DNA of 64,000 nt from Periplaneta americana. Its lineage: Eukaryota > Arthropoda > Insecta > Blattodea > Blattidae. This document shows, in pieces, positions 11,171 through 23,187 of this stretch. The translations under genes and the position numbers were made by a program. Numbering within the stretch: the stretch's first letter is position 1; every line of letters begins with the position of its first letter. Location of the stretch: contig NW_027185501.1 of assembly GCF_040183065.1 (NCBI RefSeq), forward strand, positions 1,328,001 to 1,392,000, in the 5' to 3' direction. Below the pieces are notes generated by a model that worked only from the letters and a program-made list of their open reading frames with translations, was not told the origin of the DNA and did not search any database.

Positions 11171-12440
11171 TTACATTTTCCAACGAAGTTACATCTATAT
11201 ATATATAATTTGAACTGGTAATGGAAATTACGGGAAAAAGACTGAACGGATTTTAATAAATGACTCCTCATTTTGAAGCTTGCAACCCAAAGATTTTCAG
11301 AAAATAGTAGTTTTCAGTGAAATGTCAATTTTTCTATTTTCCAAAATCCATCTGTCGTCAGTTTTGAGAACTATAATGGCTTTTCGGAATAAAACAAAAC
11401 ACACACACTACAATAAGCAATATTACACGAAGACCATGACCTGCAGAATTGCTGACATATTTGGACCAAATCAGAGCAATTTCTGTGACATCATAATGAC
11501 AACAATATGTCGATTTTCATTTGTGTAATTTTTATAACGTCTCTATAATAATATATTTCGTCTATTAGACGTTGATAATTGAGCAGTATTACCCATAAAT
11601 ACATAAATGTACATCTGCTGCTGTTACGATAATCCGAATAAATTTATTCGGATTATCGTAACAGCAGCAGATGTTTTAGAAGTTATTAAAAACTTTCAAG
11701 ACTTACTAAAGAATTTACAGATCTGATTCTGTAGTGTGTAATTTTCTGAGTACAGCTGTGTACTGGATATTAAAAACTACGAAACTTGACGTGGTTTGAT
11801 GACATTATCACCATTAAAAATGAAATATTATTATAGTTAATGCCATGATATGAGTAATTTGTCACTGTTATACATATTAATGATATAGAATATTGATGAT
11901 ATGAAACTCAAACCTTTTGGGATTTTGTAAGTATACGGAGAGAATATCTTAAATTAGATCTTCATTTCTATAATTTACTGAGTGGCAGCTGTATAATGTA
12001 TACAGAATATGTTACTGAAAACTACAAAACTAACGTAAGTTAAAATTATTGTTATTAAAAATGAGATTTTTATAGTTATTAATGAAATGGTGTGGGGTCA
12101 TTTTCATATATTTAATGGCGGTGTGGTGTGAACATTTATATGAGTCATTTATGTACAGTTACCCTTAAAAAGAATGAGACGACTCTTGGTCATCGGAAGT
12201 TAAAGTTGTACAGCGCGGTTCACTCGATATCGACGTAACGATACATACCATGACAAATAGTACAAGAGTTGTTACAAGGACCACAACAAGGACAAGGACC
12301 AGAATACGGATCACGAAGAAGAATGCCATTTAAGGCCAGGATTTCACAACATAGCTCGAGTCACAAAATATCATTGCTTCTCTGTACCGAATGGCAAATG
12401 CCTACTATCGGATCTACATTCTGGACTGCTGCTGTCACTG
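11171..12440. other. intergenic with decayed repeat and a perfect palindrome
   Basis: The stretch from 11200 (GGCTGAACGG-like text: GACTGAACGGATTTTAATAA) resembles degenerate Helitron-type repeats. No coding gene is supported. The palindrome at 11611-11674 is listed separately. Confidence 0.3.
11611..11674. repeat. perfect 64-bp palindrome, no spacer
   Basis: The left arm ACATCTGCTGCTGTTACGAT... (32 nt) is followed at once by its exact complement, with the centre between 11642 and 11643. No mismatch is seen. It may be a fold-back insertion, a repair product or a library artefact. Confidence 0.9.
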
Positions 12441-12443
12441 TCT

Positions 12444-12520
12444 TGTTTCGGTAGCTCATATAGTAGCGTGTCGGTTCCACCGTATAACCGACACGTCTCG
12501 TGTTCTATCCCAGGTAAAAC
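12444..12520 (+). repeat. tRNA-like sequence (pseudogene or SINE head)
   Basis: An A-box-like GTAGCTCATATAGTAG is followed by a long anticodon-arm hairpin (GTGTCGGTT / AACCGACAC) and a B-box-like GTGTTCTATCCCAGG. The invariant GTTCGA is altered to GTTCTA and the acceptor pairing is poor, so a functional tRNA is unlikely. Confidence 0.45.
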
Positions 12521-12717
12521 TTTTTTTATTGAAGTGTAATTAATTTGTTCATAGTTCCTCGACTATCTAATTTGTCGAAAAATTAGGAATAATTTATGCC
12601 CAATTTTTTAGTCTTACAAGTGGGCTGAACCTCGTCAAAAAAGTAAATCTTACTTGGAAGTTAAAAGTATTCTTCCTCAAACAAAAATCATAAAAAAACA
12701 AAAAGAGACCTGTTAAC

Positions 12718-13584
12718 TTAAAATGTTGTCCACATACCATCAGCTTCTATTACAGCTCTAAGTCGATCCGTCATGAATGTCACGAGATTGTGGAATAAGT
12801 TCTGATCCCCGGCGAGATATTCCCAGGTGTCAAGAACTTGATCCCACAATTCGTATCGATTTCGAGGGCGTCGGTGGGCATAGGTGGCTATCCTTCTCTT
12901 TTTCAATTCCGCCCATAAATTTTCGATGACATTCAAATCAGGTGACTTCGCAGGCCAATTAATGATTTCGATCTCGGGTCTCCTTTGAAACCATCTTTGA
13001 ATGCTTGCAGCATAGTGCACGGGATGGTTATCCTGCTGGAACAGCAATGTTCCTTCGGGAAAACGTTCTCGGACGAAAGGAAGGAATATATTTTCCAGAA
13101 TGTGCTCGTAAGTTCCCACATTAAACCGGCCATCGATGCGTTCTATAACGACAGGTCCATCGTAAGACATCCACCCCCAACACGCACGCAAAATAGCCTC
13201 ATACTAGTCATACCAACACATAAGACTTCATCGTATTCATCATCATACACAATCTCGCTCTCGCGCTTGTGGAATACCCTGCCCAGTGACATCAGAGACT
13301 GTGGGAATTTAGTAGCGTTGAAAAGCAAACTTATTAAGCATTTTCTTACTGCGTAGAGTAGGTTTAATTTTTACTTAGTTAATAAAAAAAATTTCTCTCT
13401 TCTTAATTTTTACAATGAACTGTCTAGCTTTTATTAGTCTGTTAATTCTTTTAGTACTTTTATTTGTATTGTATTTGTAAATTCAGTATTAATTGTAATT
13501 ATAATTGTAATTGTATTCTTTATATTGTAGTTGTAATCCCCTGGTAGAGAGGAAGAGAAGGCCTCATGGCCTTATATCTACCAG

Positions 13585-13641
<57 letters not shown>

Positions 13642-14068
13642 AGCGCCCCGATCTTTCACGTCGGTGCACATAGCGCTGATCATATCGGAGACCATCCTCA
13701 CGATAGACACGGACATGACCTTCGTAATCACTCGAGATGGTTGTTTCGTCGGAGAAAATTACATTTCTCCAATCGAAATCCACTCGATTAGTAGTGAAGG
13801 CAAGACGGTTGACAGCTTGTGCTTCCCCCAATATTTTCATTTGCGCAGCCCTCCGGCTCCTAATACCGCGGTTCCTCAACCTGCTGATCACAGTCTGTGA
13901 AGAACCGGGAAAGTTAGATGCTGCTCTTATTTTGTTAGCAGTGCGAAAGGAGTCCAGCATCCTCTTCCAATGAAGAAATCTGCGGACGCCCAAGAATTGG
14001 GCGATTTTCGACCTTCCCCTGAATTTTGGTAACGATGAACCCCCTCGCGGCTGTACTTCCAGGAACAC
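12718..14068 (-). pseudogene. Tc1-like transposase (DD35E spacing), split by a LINE
   Basis: The minus strand encodes an N-terminal/central part at 13643-14068, with DWRNVIFSDET holding the first Asp, and a C-terminal part at 12718-13184, with LFQQDNHPVHYAASIQRWF and SPDLNVIENLWAELKKRR. The second Asp to the final Glu spans 35 residues. The two parts join across a LINE insertion at 13185-13642, where a few codons of the junction are lost. The HTH region upstream of 14068 is only partly readable. TIRs were not located. This is a dead DDE transposase of the IS630/Tc1/mariner superfamily. Confidence 0.8.
13185..13642 (+). mobile_element. 5'-truncated LINE insertion with (AAAT)n tail
   Basis: The plus-strand peptide TISLSRLWNTLPSDIRDC, then LVALKSKLIKHFLTA and a stop, is the conserved C-terminus of insect jockey/CR1-like LINE ORF2 proteins. 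A short 3' UTR (GGTAGAGAGGAAGAGAAGGC) and a (AAAT)n tail at 13588-13641 follow. The insertion interrupts the Tc1-like transposase. Confidence 0.75.
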
Positions 14069-14543
14069 CGACCAAACGCCAGCAGATCTGGCCCCATGAA
14101 TAAAATTTAATGCACATTAAATTAAACACCATATCAAACACGTAGATAAAATAGTTAAAATCAACTGAAGGGTTGAGAATGAAATAATCCAAAGCCACAC
14201 TTTTAACAAAAATTGTTTTCGTGCGAGTGCATTTCTTACACATATGGGAAAGCTACTAATAAAATATTGTAATAATTACTCAACAAATGACTTAGCCTAA
14301 GGACTCTAAACCTTTATAAAAGTTTGTCTGTATATTTTTAATTTCGTTTTAATTGTTAGTTTTTAATATATATGTATTTACATTGTATGTGTGTGTATGT
14401 ATAAATGCATTCATTAGATTAACGTTTATGATATTATAACTTGTAATTTTGTATTGTCTCTGATCATTAACACTTAATCTGAGGACTTTTTAAAACTCTA
14501 TTTCAACGTTATTTAGCTATTTCAAAGTTATTTGGACAAAAAA

Positions 14544-14625
14544 AGCCGATGTGTAGACTAGGAATCGAACTCGCACTGTTCTACACAACATGCAGAAGTC
14601 TTACTGTCTGAGCTGTTGAAACGAC
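14544..14625 (-). repeat. tRNA-derived SINE head
   Basis: On the minus strand ACAGCTCAGACAGTAAGAC (A-box region) is followed after about 30 nt by GAGTTCGATTCCTAG (B box). The arms do not fold into a clean cloverleaf, so it reads as a SINE head rather than a tRNA gene. Confidence 0.5.
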
Positions 14626-14629
14626 ACGA

Positions 14630-16360
14630 AAGCTTTCCTTTCTGTGCGGAGTGTCGATCTAGTCATGATGGTCCATTGTCGATTTAACTACACGATTTAT
14701 GTATATAATTATCTTTTATTTACGTAATATTATCATATTTTTTTGCAGTTTTCGAAGTGAATTTCGGAAGGATGCTAGTAACAAACCAAATAGCCTGAAT
14801 TTAAGTAACTCAATATTCGTTATCTTGTGTATCAGTGCTCTGGTATCCGATCATGCGCAGTGTCTCACATCTGAGACTTAGGAATATTCAATCGTCACAT
14901 TCTTTTCTAGGGAAACTGTACAAAGTAATTATCATTATGTACAGACGTGTCCTAATCCCGTTTAGAGGTAAAATAGACGACTTTGAACATCGATTATCTC
15001 CACAGGTACATTTTGCCGGTTCGCCCTTCTCTTACGAAACCACAGCTTCAGATCAATGTACAGATCTTTCATCTTATAATTATTTTATCTCTGCCTCTGT
15101 GCAACGTCACATTTGCGTGGAGAGGAAAGAAGATGAAAGAAAAGTTGTAATGATTTTTTATACGCTGACGTCCACAAGTAAGATAAGTCACTTGAAATTT
15201 AACGTCACTGACCGGCAGAGATCAAATATAAGATCTGTAGAACGTTGAATGAACACTAAGTGGGTGTATAGGAACCGAAGAGTGTGTTTTTGTTTTGTTG
15301 CACTTCATAACAATGCTAACTCATTTAAAGTGAGTGTCTCTGTAGCCTGTATATATTTTCGTTATATTTACTTTGTTACTAGCTTGATTTTTTCTATTAT
15401 TTTATTTATATTTCTGGTGGTGTGGAAGAGAAGGTCTGATGGCCTTAATTACATAAAAAAGTTAATTAATTTAAAAGACAGTTGAACGTAAGAAACATGA
15501 TAAAATGTTTTGTTTTCTGTGCTTGATCTACAGTTGACTTAAATTGAGTTAACCCTGACAGGCATTTGGCTAAGAAGTTCATTAATGCATGTACGTGACG
15601 TTATATAAAGATTCATCTTTATGGACGAGGAAAGCTTAGTAAAGACAATTCGTTTTGGTTGTCTACAGTTCAGTTTTCGAGATTTCCGAAAAGTCTAACA
15701 ACCAGTTCAATTAAAAATATAAGCAAAAAGGAAAACTCGGACAACACCGGGTGCTTTCAGCTAGTTCTGAATAAAATTGGCATGTCTTGTATTAATTGCA
15801 TATTGCAAATATATCACTATTGTACTGAGAAAGTTTCTAAAAAAAAATTACAATTCAGCAGAGATTATACAATGTTTACTGTCGTTCCATTTTATATAGC
15901 TACACGTAATTAATTTCGCAGAAAGTTACATAAAATAACACAAAATTGATACCTAATTGAAAATGATATAACTTCAATACAAATTTCGTCATAAAATGAG
16001 CATCAAACATCTGCTTTCTTATGGTTTGATATTTTGAATGAGCTTCTTACTACAAAACTAGCCATTCGGTACTGAGAAACAACATGGAGGACACATTATT
16101 GTTATAGAAAGATTTACATTAACGAGCAAGAGGGTGAATAAGGTTCCATTTGAAGCCATGAATATGGAACTCTGAAAAATGTCAAGCTTATTGGAATCAC
16201 TAGCTATGAAATCTGTGTCGGTATATAAGAAGATAATTTATTCGGGCTCGATAAAAATTTAATATGAAACATGGAACATCATAGTAGATGTACCGTACAA
16301 TTGTGCGAAATATTAATGATTACGAATATTAACTTGTATGTAAAAATAAAAATTTTGTAA
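14630..16360. other. intergenic or intronic, no exon recognised
   Basis: This may be the downstream intron of the lipocalin-like gene (its donor at 16480 faces this way). The longest ORF (14835-15248, plus) has no recognisable domain. A fourth lipocalin exon was looked for and not found. Confidence 0.3.
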
Positions 16361-16480
16361 CCTTGATGATACAGCACTGTACAGAATCAATAAACTGGTC
16401 TAATATATTATTCGCCTTCGCAACACAAATCTTGCGTAATTGTGATCCATCTTCACTCCCTACGCTACGAAAATACTTAC

Positions 16481-17138
16481 CGTATTCAGGGAAAGTAAAG
16501 TTCACAAAGTGGCCACCATACTTGATAAGTTTTCCCGAGAAGGATGCGTAACGCTCGTCGCTGTAATAGAAATAAAAACATATGGAAATAATGTAAGGTG
16601 TTTCTTTATTGTCAATTGCGTAATGAATGACTTACCCGTTGCGAAAATAACTGCTAAGCACATATGAATCTCCATGGACAGAGTCGCCTATATCGTCTGG
16701 ATGGCAAGCGTAGTGAGCCAGCAGCTGTTCGTTGTTGATGTACACCCACTTCCGAGACTTTAAAGCTATCTGCAATTATTAAATAATGAACTTCAAATTC
16801 ACATAGATTTATTACGTTTTAACCCAGGTGGTAAATGCCAAAATCGTGAATTGTAGGCAGGCTGAGTGCCAAAAGTCTTTCTATTTTCACTTCCAATATA
16901 ATGTTTCTATATTACATTCTAAGTAAACAACGTGAAACATTTTGAAGAATAGGTTATTTTATTTTTCTAAGTAGTCGCATTTGAAGACTCCTTTATTCAA
17001 ATTAGTCTATTTCTTAGACTGACATACCTGATTCACATCGAAATCTTGCACAATTGCCTTCCTAGTCTTGCAGATATTGTCGGCCGTCACCGATTGAGCA
17101 GCAAAATAAAATACGAACGATAACATGAAAATCGCCAT
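16481..17138 (-). CDS. secreted lipocalin-like protein, exons 1-3
   Basis: Three minus-strand exons join in frame: exon 1 17138-17028 (ATG to CAG|GTATGT, 111 nt, phase 0), exon 2 16769-16636 (acceptor ATTGCAG, donor GG|GTAAGT, 134 nt, phase 2) and exon 3 16560-16481 (acceptor ATTACAG, donor G|GTAAGT, 80 nt, phase 1). The protein opens with a signal peptide (MAIFMLSFVFYFAAQSVTA), then CKTRKAIVQDFDVNQ, a conserved lipocalin opening, a Trp in KWVYI and the Y-x-C of AHYAC, and FSGKLIKYGGHFVNFTF. Exon lengths of about 134 and 80 nt fit lipocalin genes. The pattern resembles Bla g 4-type cockroach lipocalins, small extracellular carriers of hydrophobic ligands. About 108 of some 180 expected residues are present; the 3' exons were not found. 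Lipocalin identity is inference; the splicing logic is direct. Confidence 0.65.
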
Positions 17139-17615
17139 AATCCAGAGTACTGCCAATTTCTATTACACCTGCTGAACCTGAAATGTATCAATGAACAATA
17201 AACCTCAATAAAAATATCTTCAAAACTTGGGCCATCATAGAAGTAGAGTATTTCTGCAAGTTGGTCCGTTGCTGATAGGCATGACCAACAATAAGGAACA
17301 TTGAGTAAGGGCTTAGACATTTTTACGTTTATAATTCCAAATTAGGTCAACAAGTGAATTGCAATTTAAACTTTATCGCGAAAACAGACTAATTTATGAA
17401 AAACTAGATAAAATTACGACCAAATTGTAACCTTTCACTTATAGTAGTAAAAATAAATATTAAAAAAGTGGCAGGCGATTTGAGGAAACCCCTGTGATTG
17501 CGTGTAACTACAGGAGCCAGGTTAAAGTAATTATGGCAAATAAATACACTTTGCTGTAAGATTTAAGTGCGTGTAATGAACGAATAAGTTAAGCTAAGAA
17601 TAAAAGCCAATCCTC

Positions 17616-17616
<1 letters not shown>

Positions 17617-17684
<68 letters not shown>
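17617..17684. repeat. (AAT)n microsatellite
   Basis: About 22 tandem AAT units. Confidence 0.95.
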
Positions 17685-17685
<1 letters not shown>

Positions 17686-17993
17686 GTATCATTAAAACAT
17701 AATGTACACTTAAAATGAGAATTACTACTGTAAAACCCCTTTTAATCACAGAAAATTAACTAACCGGTATACTGTATAAGTATAATGTCGAATTTGCATT
17801 AACTTTCTGTAGTTAATCATATATTGTGAACGCACCTGTTTCTCGTTCACTCCACAGCACAACTGAATAACGTTATTATTAAAATGCAATTTAACGCAAC
17901 TCTCCCATGGATTATAATAGTCTAAACACTTGCAAGTATATTATGACGTATATATGCTACCTTGGAATTTCACTGCTCTCTATGTTATGTTAT

Positions 17994-18570
17994 GTCGTGT
18001 GCTAGAATGAGTGTATGTGTAAGTGTCCATGCAAGTGGTCGGAATTTCGTGACTCGCAAGTCAATACGTTAATACACAAGCAGGGCGGAAGGGTAAGGCA
18101 TATCTCCCTCCCCTTAGCCATCACTTGTTCATTGCTCTGCATTGCGGGCTGCATTTTATATGACGTAATCTTTGTCGACCACTGGTATAGTGCATGGAAT
18201 GAGTGATGATGATGATGAGGAAGGGAAACCCGGTGCTGGCACGTAGCTTACTCCTGTTGAATAGCACCAAGGAGGCCGCCTGGCTTAACGTTCTCGTCCG
18301 ACTGGCGAATCACTATCGCCTTCTCTTCATACCCAGGCATCCATATTGGTGCACAGTGTAGTGACTGGAAGCTGTGCACCGCCATCGCTCCTAGTCCCGA
18401 AGTAGAAATTTTACACGAAAATCTCTAATCTCGCCGGGGATCGAACACGGGCCGGCTAACTCGGTGGATTGGATGAACATATAAATGTATGTATGTATGT
18501 ATGAATGTATGTATGTATGTATGTATGTATGTATGTATGTATGTATGTATGTATGTATGTATGTATGTAT
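17994..18570 (-). repeat. tRNA-derived SINE copy with (TATG)n tract
   Basis: The block shares GGGAAACCCGGT, GTAGC(T/C)TACTCCTGT(T/C)GAATAGCACC and GTGCACCGCCATC with the copy at 36690-37050. Read on the minus strand it contains a B box GTGTTCGATCCCCGG near 18433-18447. A (TATG)n tract at 18484-18570 adjoins the head. The A-box end is truncated. Confidence 0.65.
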
Positions 18571-19780
18571 ACAGAATATTGATAAATATTATAAAAGGTT
18601 GTAGAATAAGCGATAATATTTTCGTTTAATGGACAATAGTTGATAAATATTTCATTATTAAAAGATATATAATTTATTTATTGTGCTTTTATATATTTTG
18701 AAAAAGCCTTTTCCAGAGTTAATTGAGGGACAGTAAAGTATAGATCCCGTTTATCCAATCGCGTAGTAAGTTTAGTTTACATACAAAGCCTTAGAAACAA
18801 GTTACCAGAGTTATTGAGGTACATGTACACCTTTACATACAAAATATGTTGTTTTGCATAATTTTGCTCTGTAAAATTTTTATATAATTGAGAATGGTAC
18901 CTAAAAGAGAATTAAGTGAACAGATCCCTTGAAATTATGTCTAAATTGTTTATAAAAATTATTTTGTTTGTAATTTTGACATACAACTTCAAACATGATA
19001 GCTCGTGCAGTTTTTAAGATAGAGCCACAGTTTTTTCACTGTTTTATAGCTAAAACTATTCTTTAGTGCCTGGCATTGAGCTATTTTTTTTATTTTCATT
19101 TACATTAATTAAATATTACCATATATGTAACTTATGATAATATTTTTTGTACATAAATCATGTAAAAAATCCATAGATAAATTATTAACTATATTGTTAT
19201 TTTACTCATTGTCAGGCACCAGGAGGCATTTCATGCTTCAAAACGACACCAATATCTTCTTGGTAAAACCATATTTGGCTGAGATATCATGTTTAAAAAA
19301 ATTAAATATTCTAAAATTACTATTTACAGGAAATGATCCACAATCTTCCAGAGTCTAGAAGACTCCATCATCATATGTCACCCCTTAAGCAACTTCATGT
19401 CGGCCCAGTTTCAGCTTTTTTCTGCATCTCAAATACCTCCGCCTTGTTTTAACTTCAGGTGTTGAATGTTTTTTTTTTTTTTGGCATTTTTGTCCCTATT
19501 TTCCACTGATGCAACAAATCGTGCGGTGGTATTTGTGCCAGGGTTTATGCCCATCCTCCTCAGAATTTTAATTTCTACTTTTGGACTCTTATTAAAATGA
19601 CGTACATCACTGACACACAAATTTACAGTTTTATGACTAACAATAAAAGATTATAAATTACTTCATTATGTAAAAACGTGTTTTCAATCTAATGATCATG
19701 TCCTGATATCTACAGTATGCATCTATTTTGGGACTAGAAAGAAGTTTATTTTACAAGCAATGCTGGACGAGGGATTGACT
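18571..19780. other. intergenic, faint transposon traces
   Basis: AT-rich. AGTGCCTGGCATTGAG (19057) and CTCATTGTCAGGCACC (19207) form an imperfect 16-bp inverted pair that could bound a small MITE. A minus-strand ORF at 19429-19620 (VEIKILRRMGINPGTNTTAR) looks transposon-like but I cannot name it. Confidence 0.3.
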
Positions 19781-19782
19781 GC

Positions 19783-20960
19783 TACGAGGATCACTCCAAA
19801 AGTAATCCACAATATTTATTTAAAAATTACATTTTTATCCTACAGCTTTGCTATTCTCATAGAATGTAGATACATTCTTCAGGAACAATACGTCACTTTT
19901 CCACATAATCCCCGCACTTTTCAACTGCCTTACGCCACCTTGGAATGAGGGCCTGTATACCTGCACGATAAAAGTCTGGACCAAAACGTCTGAGCCACTC
20001 TTTAGTAGCGTGCACGAGGAAGTCATCATCTTCAAATCTCGTTCCTTCAGTTTACCAAAGCGACAGTAATCGCATGGTGCCAGATCAGGACTGTAAAGCG
20101 TATGTTTCAGTGTTGTCCATCCAAGATTTCTGATCTGGTCTGTGGTCTTATGACTGACATGTTGCCATGCGTTGTCATGCAATAGCAGAACATTCTGCCA
20201 ATGTCGTCGATCATGACTCAGTCGAGCTTGAAGTTTCTTGAGAGTTGTCACACATGCATCAGAATTATTGGTGGTTCCTTGTGGCATAATGTCCATAAGC
20301 AAGAGTCCTTCTGAATCGAAAATCATAGTAGCCATAACATTTCCTGTCAAAGGCGCAGTTTTGAGTTTCTTTTCTTCGGTGAATTTGCATGATGCCACTC
20401 CATTGTCTGCCTCTTTATCTCCGATCAAAATCGTGGAGCAATGTTTCACCTCCTGTCACAATTCTTGCAAGAAATTCATCTCCAGCATTCTCATACTGGT
20501 CCAAAAGTTCGCTGCACACTGTTTTTCTGGTTTCTTTGTGGGATTCTGTTAACATCCTCGGAACCCACCTGGCACAAACCTTTTTTAACCCCAACTGTTT
20601 CAATACTCTGCACACAATTGCTTCTTCTATTCCAGCTTGGAGTGACAGTTCTTTCACTGTTGCGCGTTTGTCAGCCACAGCCATGTTGTTAAAGCTCTGC
20701 ACTATGTCAGGACTTCGTGCAGTGCAGGGTCTTCCACTGCAAGGAGTATCCCGAATATTGGCGTGGCCTCTTTCACAAGATAATCTGCTTGCCCACCGAC
20801 TAACCGTACTATGATCGACAGCTGCATCTCCATACACCTTTTTTCAACCTCTTGTGAATGTTTCCCACTGTCCCGTTCTCACAGCACATGGCTTCTGACG
20901 AATGTCAACTACCATCTTGAAGAAGTGTCATTATGGCGCCACTCACGGCAACGACTTAAA
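19783..20960 (-). pseudogene. mariner DD34D transposase relic
   Basis: The 3' end is TACGAGGATCACTCCAAAAG at 19783. The minus strand then gives, from the C-terminal side, YSPDLAPCDYCRFGKLK, LLLHDNAWQHVSHKTTDQIR, MATMIFDSEGLLLMDIMPQG and, after a frame change near 20425, LARIVTGGETLLHDF and the HTH part DHSTVSRWASRL. HDNA to PCDY has 34 intervening residues, the mariner DD34D spacing. The first catalytic motif reads TGGET instead of TGDET, so the first Asp is lost. The 5' TIR is not found; the element is cut near 20960, just before the PLE. Confidence 0.85.
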
Positions 20961-21004
20961 TTAAATTTTAATACAAGGGGGAAGGATGTACCTATGAACT
21001 AAAA

Positions 21005-22195
21005 GTCAATAAACATGATAAGATGTTATCCCTGGATACCGAAAGTCTTTACACGAATATTCCCATAGATGAAAGTATTCAGATTATTGTCACAAAATTA
21101 TTAGACCTTAAAATTAACCCAGATTTAGTCAAGCAATTAGAAAATTTATTACATATTTCTTTGCATCAAAATTACTTTATCTTCAATAATAAAATATATG
21201 AACAAACAAAAGGTTTAGCCATGGGTGGCTCCCTTTCAGGCTTTATAGCCGAAATTTTCTTACAGGACCTTGAAAATAAAAACATTCCAAGTATACAACC
21301 ACAACATAGTATCAAAATTTATTCCCGATATGTAGATGACACGTTAATTATACACAGTAGCACATCTACGTCTGAATCAATTGTTAACTCTTTCAATATA
21401 TTACACCGAAACATAAAATTCACTTTTGAAGAAGAAACCCATAGAAGCATTAACTTCCTTGACTTAAACATTAAAATAACCAATTCAAAATTTCATCGAA
21501 AACCGATGTCCATCAATTATACTATAGACAAGACATCCAATCACCCATACTCCCACAAGTTATGTAAATTTAGATACCTAATTGACCGTTTAATAAACAC
21601 ACCACTAAACCAAACAACTTATAACAATGAACGTAAACATAATATAATACAACTTGCTATAGAAAATGGTTTTAACAAGAACATGATACAGAACTATATT
21701 CGGAATAGAATCAGGAAATTAGAAAACAAAACATTCACCACCTTACAACCCATACAATCCAAAAAAGTCACCACTTGGCATTCTATGACATATTTTGGAA
21801 AAGTCAACAATCAAATTTCAGCTTTTTTTTTAAATAAAATATAAATATCACATATAGAACTAACAATAAATTAAATAATATAATTCCTAATAGATTCAGA
21901 AAAAAGAACAGATTTTCACAAAGTGGTATATATTAATTGGACTGTAAAAATTGTAATAAGAAATATATAGGCCAGACAAAATGACATTTTCAAACAAGGT
22001 TCAAAGAACATAAATCGGATTTCTTTAATAACAGAAATAAATCAAAATTTGCCACTCATCTCATTGATTCTGGCCATGAACTCAATAGTATTCATAAAAC
22101 TTTGAAAATATTAAAGACAGTAAATAATCCACATCTTATCAGCACGGCAGAAGAGTTTTTCATAATAACAATATACAATTACTTACCTAACTTGC
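21005..22195 (+). pseudogene. PLE1 reverse transcriptase and GIY-YIG endonuclease
   Basis: Penelope-like elements encode a telomerase-related reverse transcriptase followed by a GIY-YIG nuclease that nicks the target DNA. The RT part (21023-21844) is open: KMLSLDTESLYTNIPIDES (motif A region), KGLAMGGSLSGFIAEIFLQD (motif B), YSRYVDDTLIIH (catalytic YVDD, about 21330). After a stop at 21842 the GIY-YIG part follows with frame breaks: CKNCNKKYIGQTK, TRFKEHKSDF and ATHLIDSGHEL. N-terminal RT motifs upstream of motif A are missing. Inactive. Confidence 0.85.
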
Positions 22196-23187
22196 ACAAC
22201 CCCCTGTCCGGTCGAGGTGGGTTCCTCCAAGTGGTGACCGGGGGGTGCAATGGTGGTTCTCGTGCTCTTCTTTTCGGCCATTTTTCATCCTATCACCAAC
22301 CACTCCTCTACGTTCTCTCTTCTTTTTCATCACTATTTCTCTCCGCCGGCCACCATTGCATGCGGAACGCCCACCACATCATCACAACCATTTTCACCTC
22401 TCCATCCCCGCTGTTTTTGTTCTTGCCACGTCCGCCACCATGACGGGATTTGTTAACAATGCCTGATGAGGCTTTATTCTTCTTCCCCTTCTAATTCTTA
22501 TATCTATTATTAGGTTAAGTTTCTTAGGTTTATAACTCCCGTCTCACCAGCGGGGATCTTTCCTATCTCCGTGGTCCTGTCCCACGGTTTCGAGCGCGAC
22601 TTCCAACTTGTGTGGCCCGACAGGGCGCCCAGCAACGAAGCAATAGTGGACCCTTCATACTGCCCCTATATGCAAGTCTAGGTGCGGAGCCCGGACCAGT
22701 AGTCAAGTACACTCACGTAGAACCCCAATGGGGCCCGGAGCGACTTAAACATCCCGGTGACCGACTCCGCTCGCCGGGGCGGATATATCGCTCCGACGTG
22801 TTACCGCTGACGTATGGGTGTCGCAGTGTAATCAACCACAAGTCCCCTGAAGCTGCGTGCGGTCTCGGATTGCTCCGGCTTTGGGGGGTCGGTCGGAGTT
22901 AGCCGCAGTAGTCTGGCACTTGTATTCAGTGTAAAGTGGGGAGCCACGGGCGGTTATTCCCGTGGTAGGGGCATAAAACTGCGACACGCCTCTGGTGTAA
23001 GACTTGCCATTAGGTGTGTAATGACCAGTTTGAAGGGTAACTTGCGTGAAGTGGGTTGCTTGGGATCGGGCTGTGGGGGGGTCCCCACGGCCGGCACAGA
23101 CCGAGAAGACTTTTTTGGTGTATTTTTCTTCCGCCCCCCCGGTGGCAGGCTGACGCCGACGGTTCCGTAGGGGGGGGCAGTTTCAAA

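Noticed and set aside
14835..15248. 137-aa plus-strand ORF
   Set aside because: No domain recognised and composition like the surrounding non-coding DNA.
22612..22902. 96-aa ORF in GC-rich DNA
   Set aside because: Lies in the 5' UTR of the I-clade LINE and shows no known domain.
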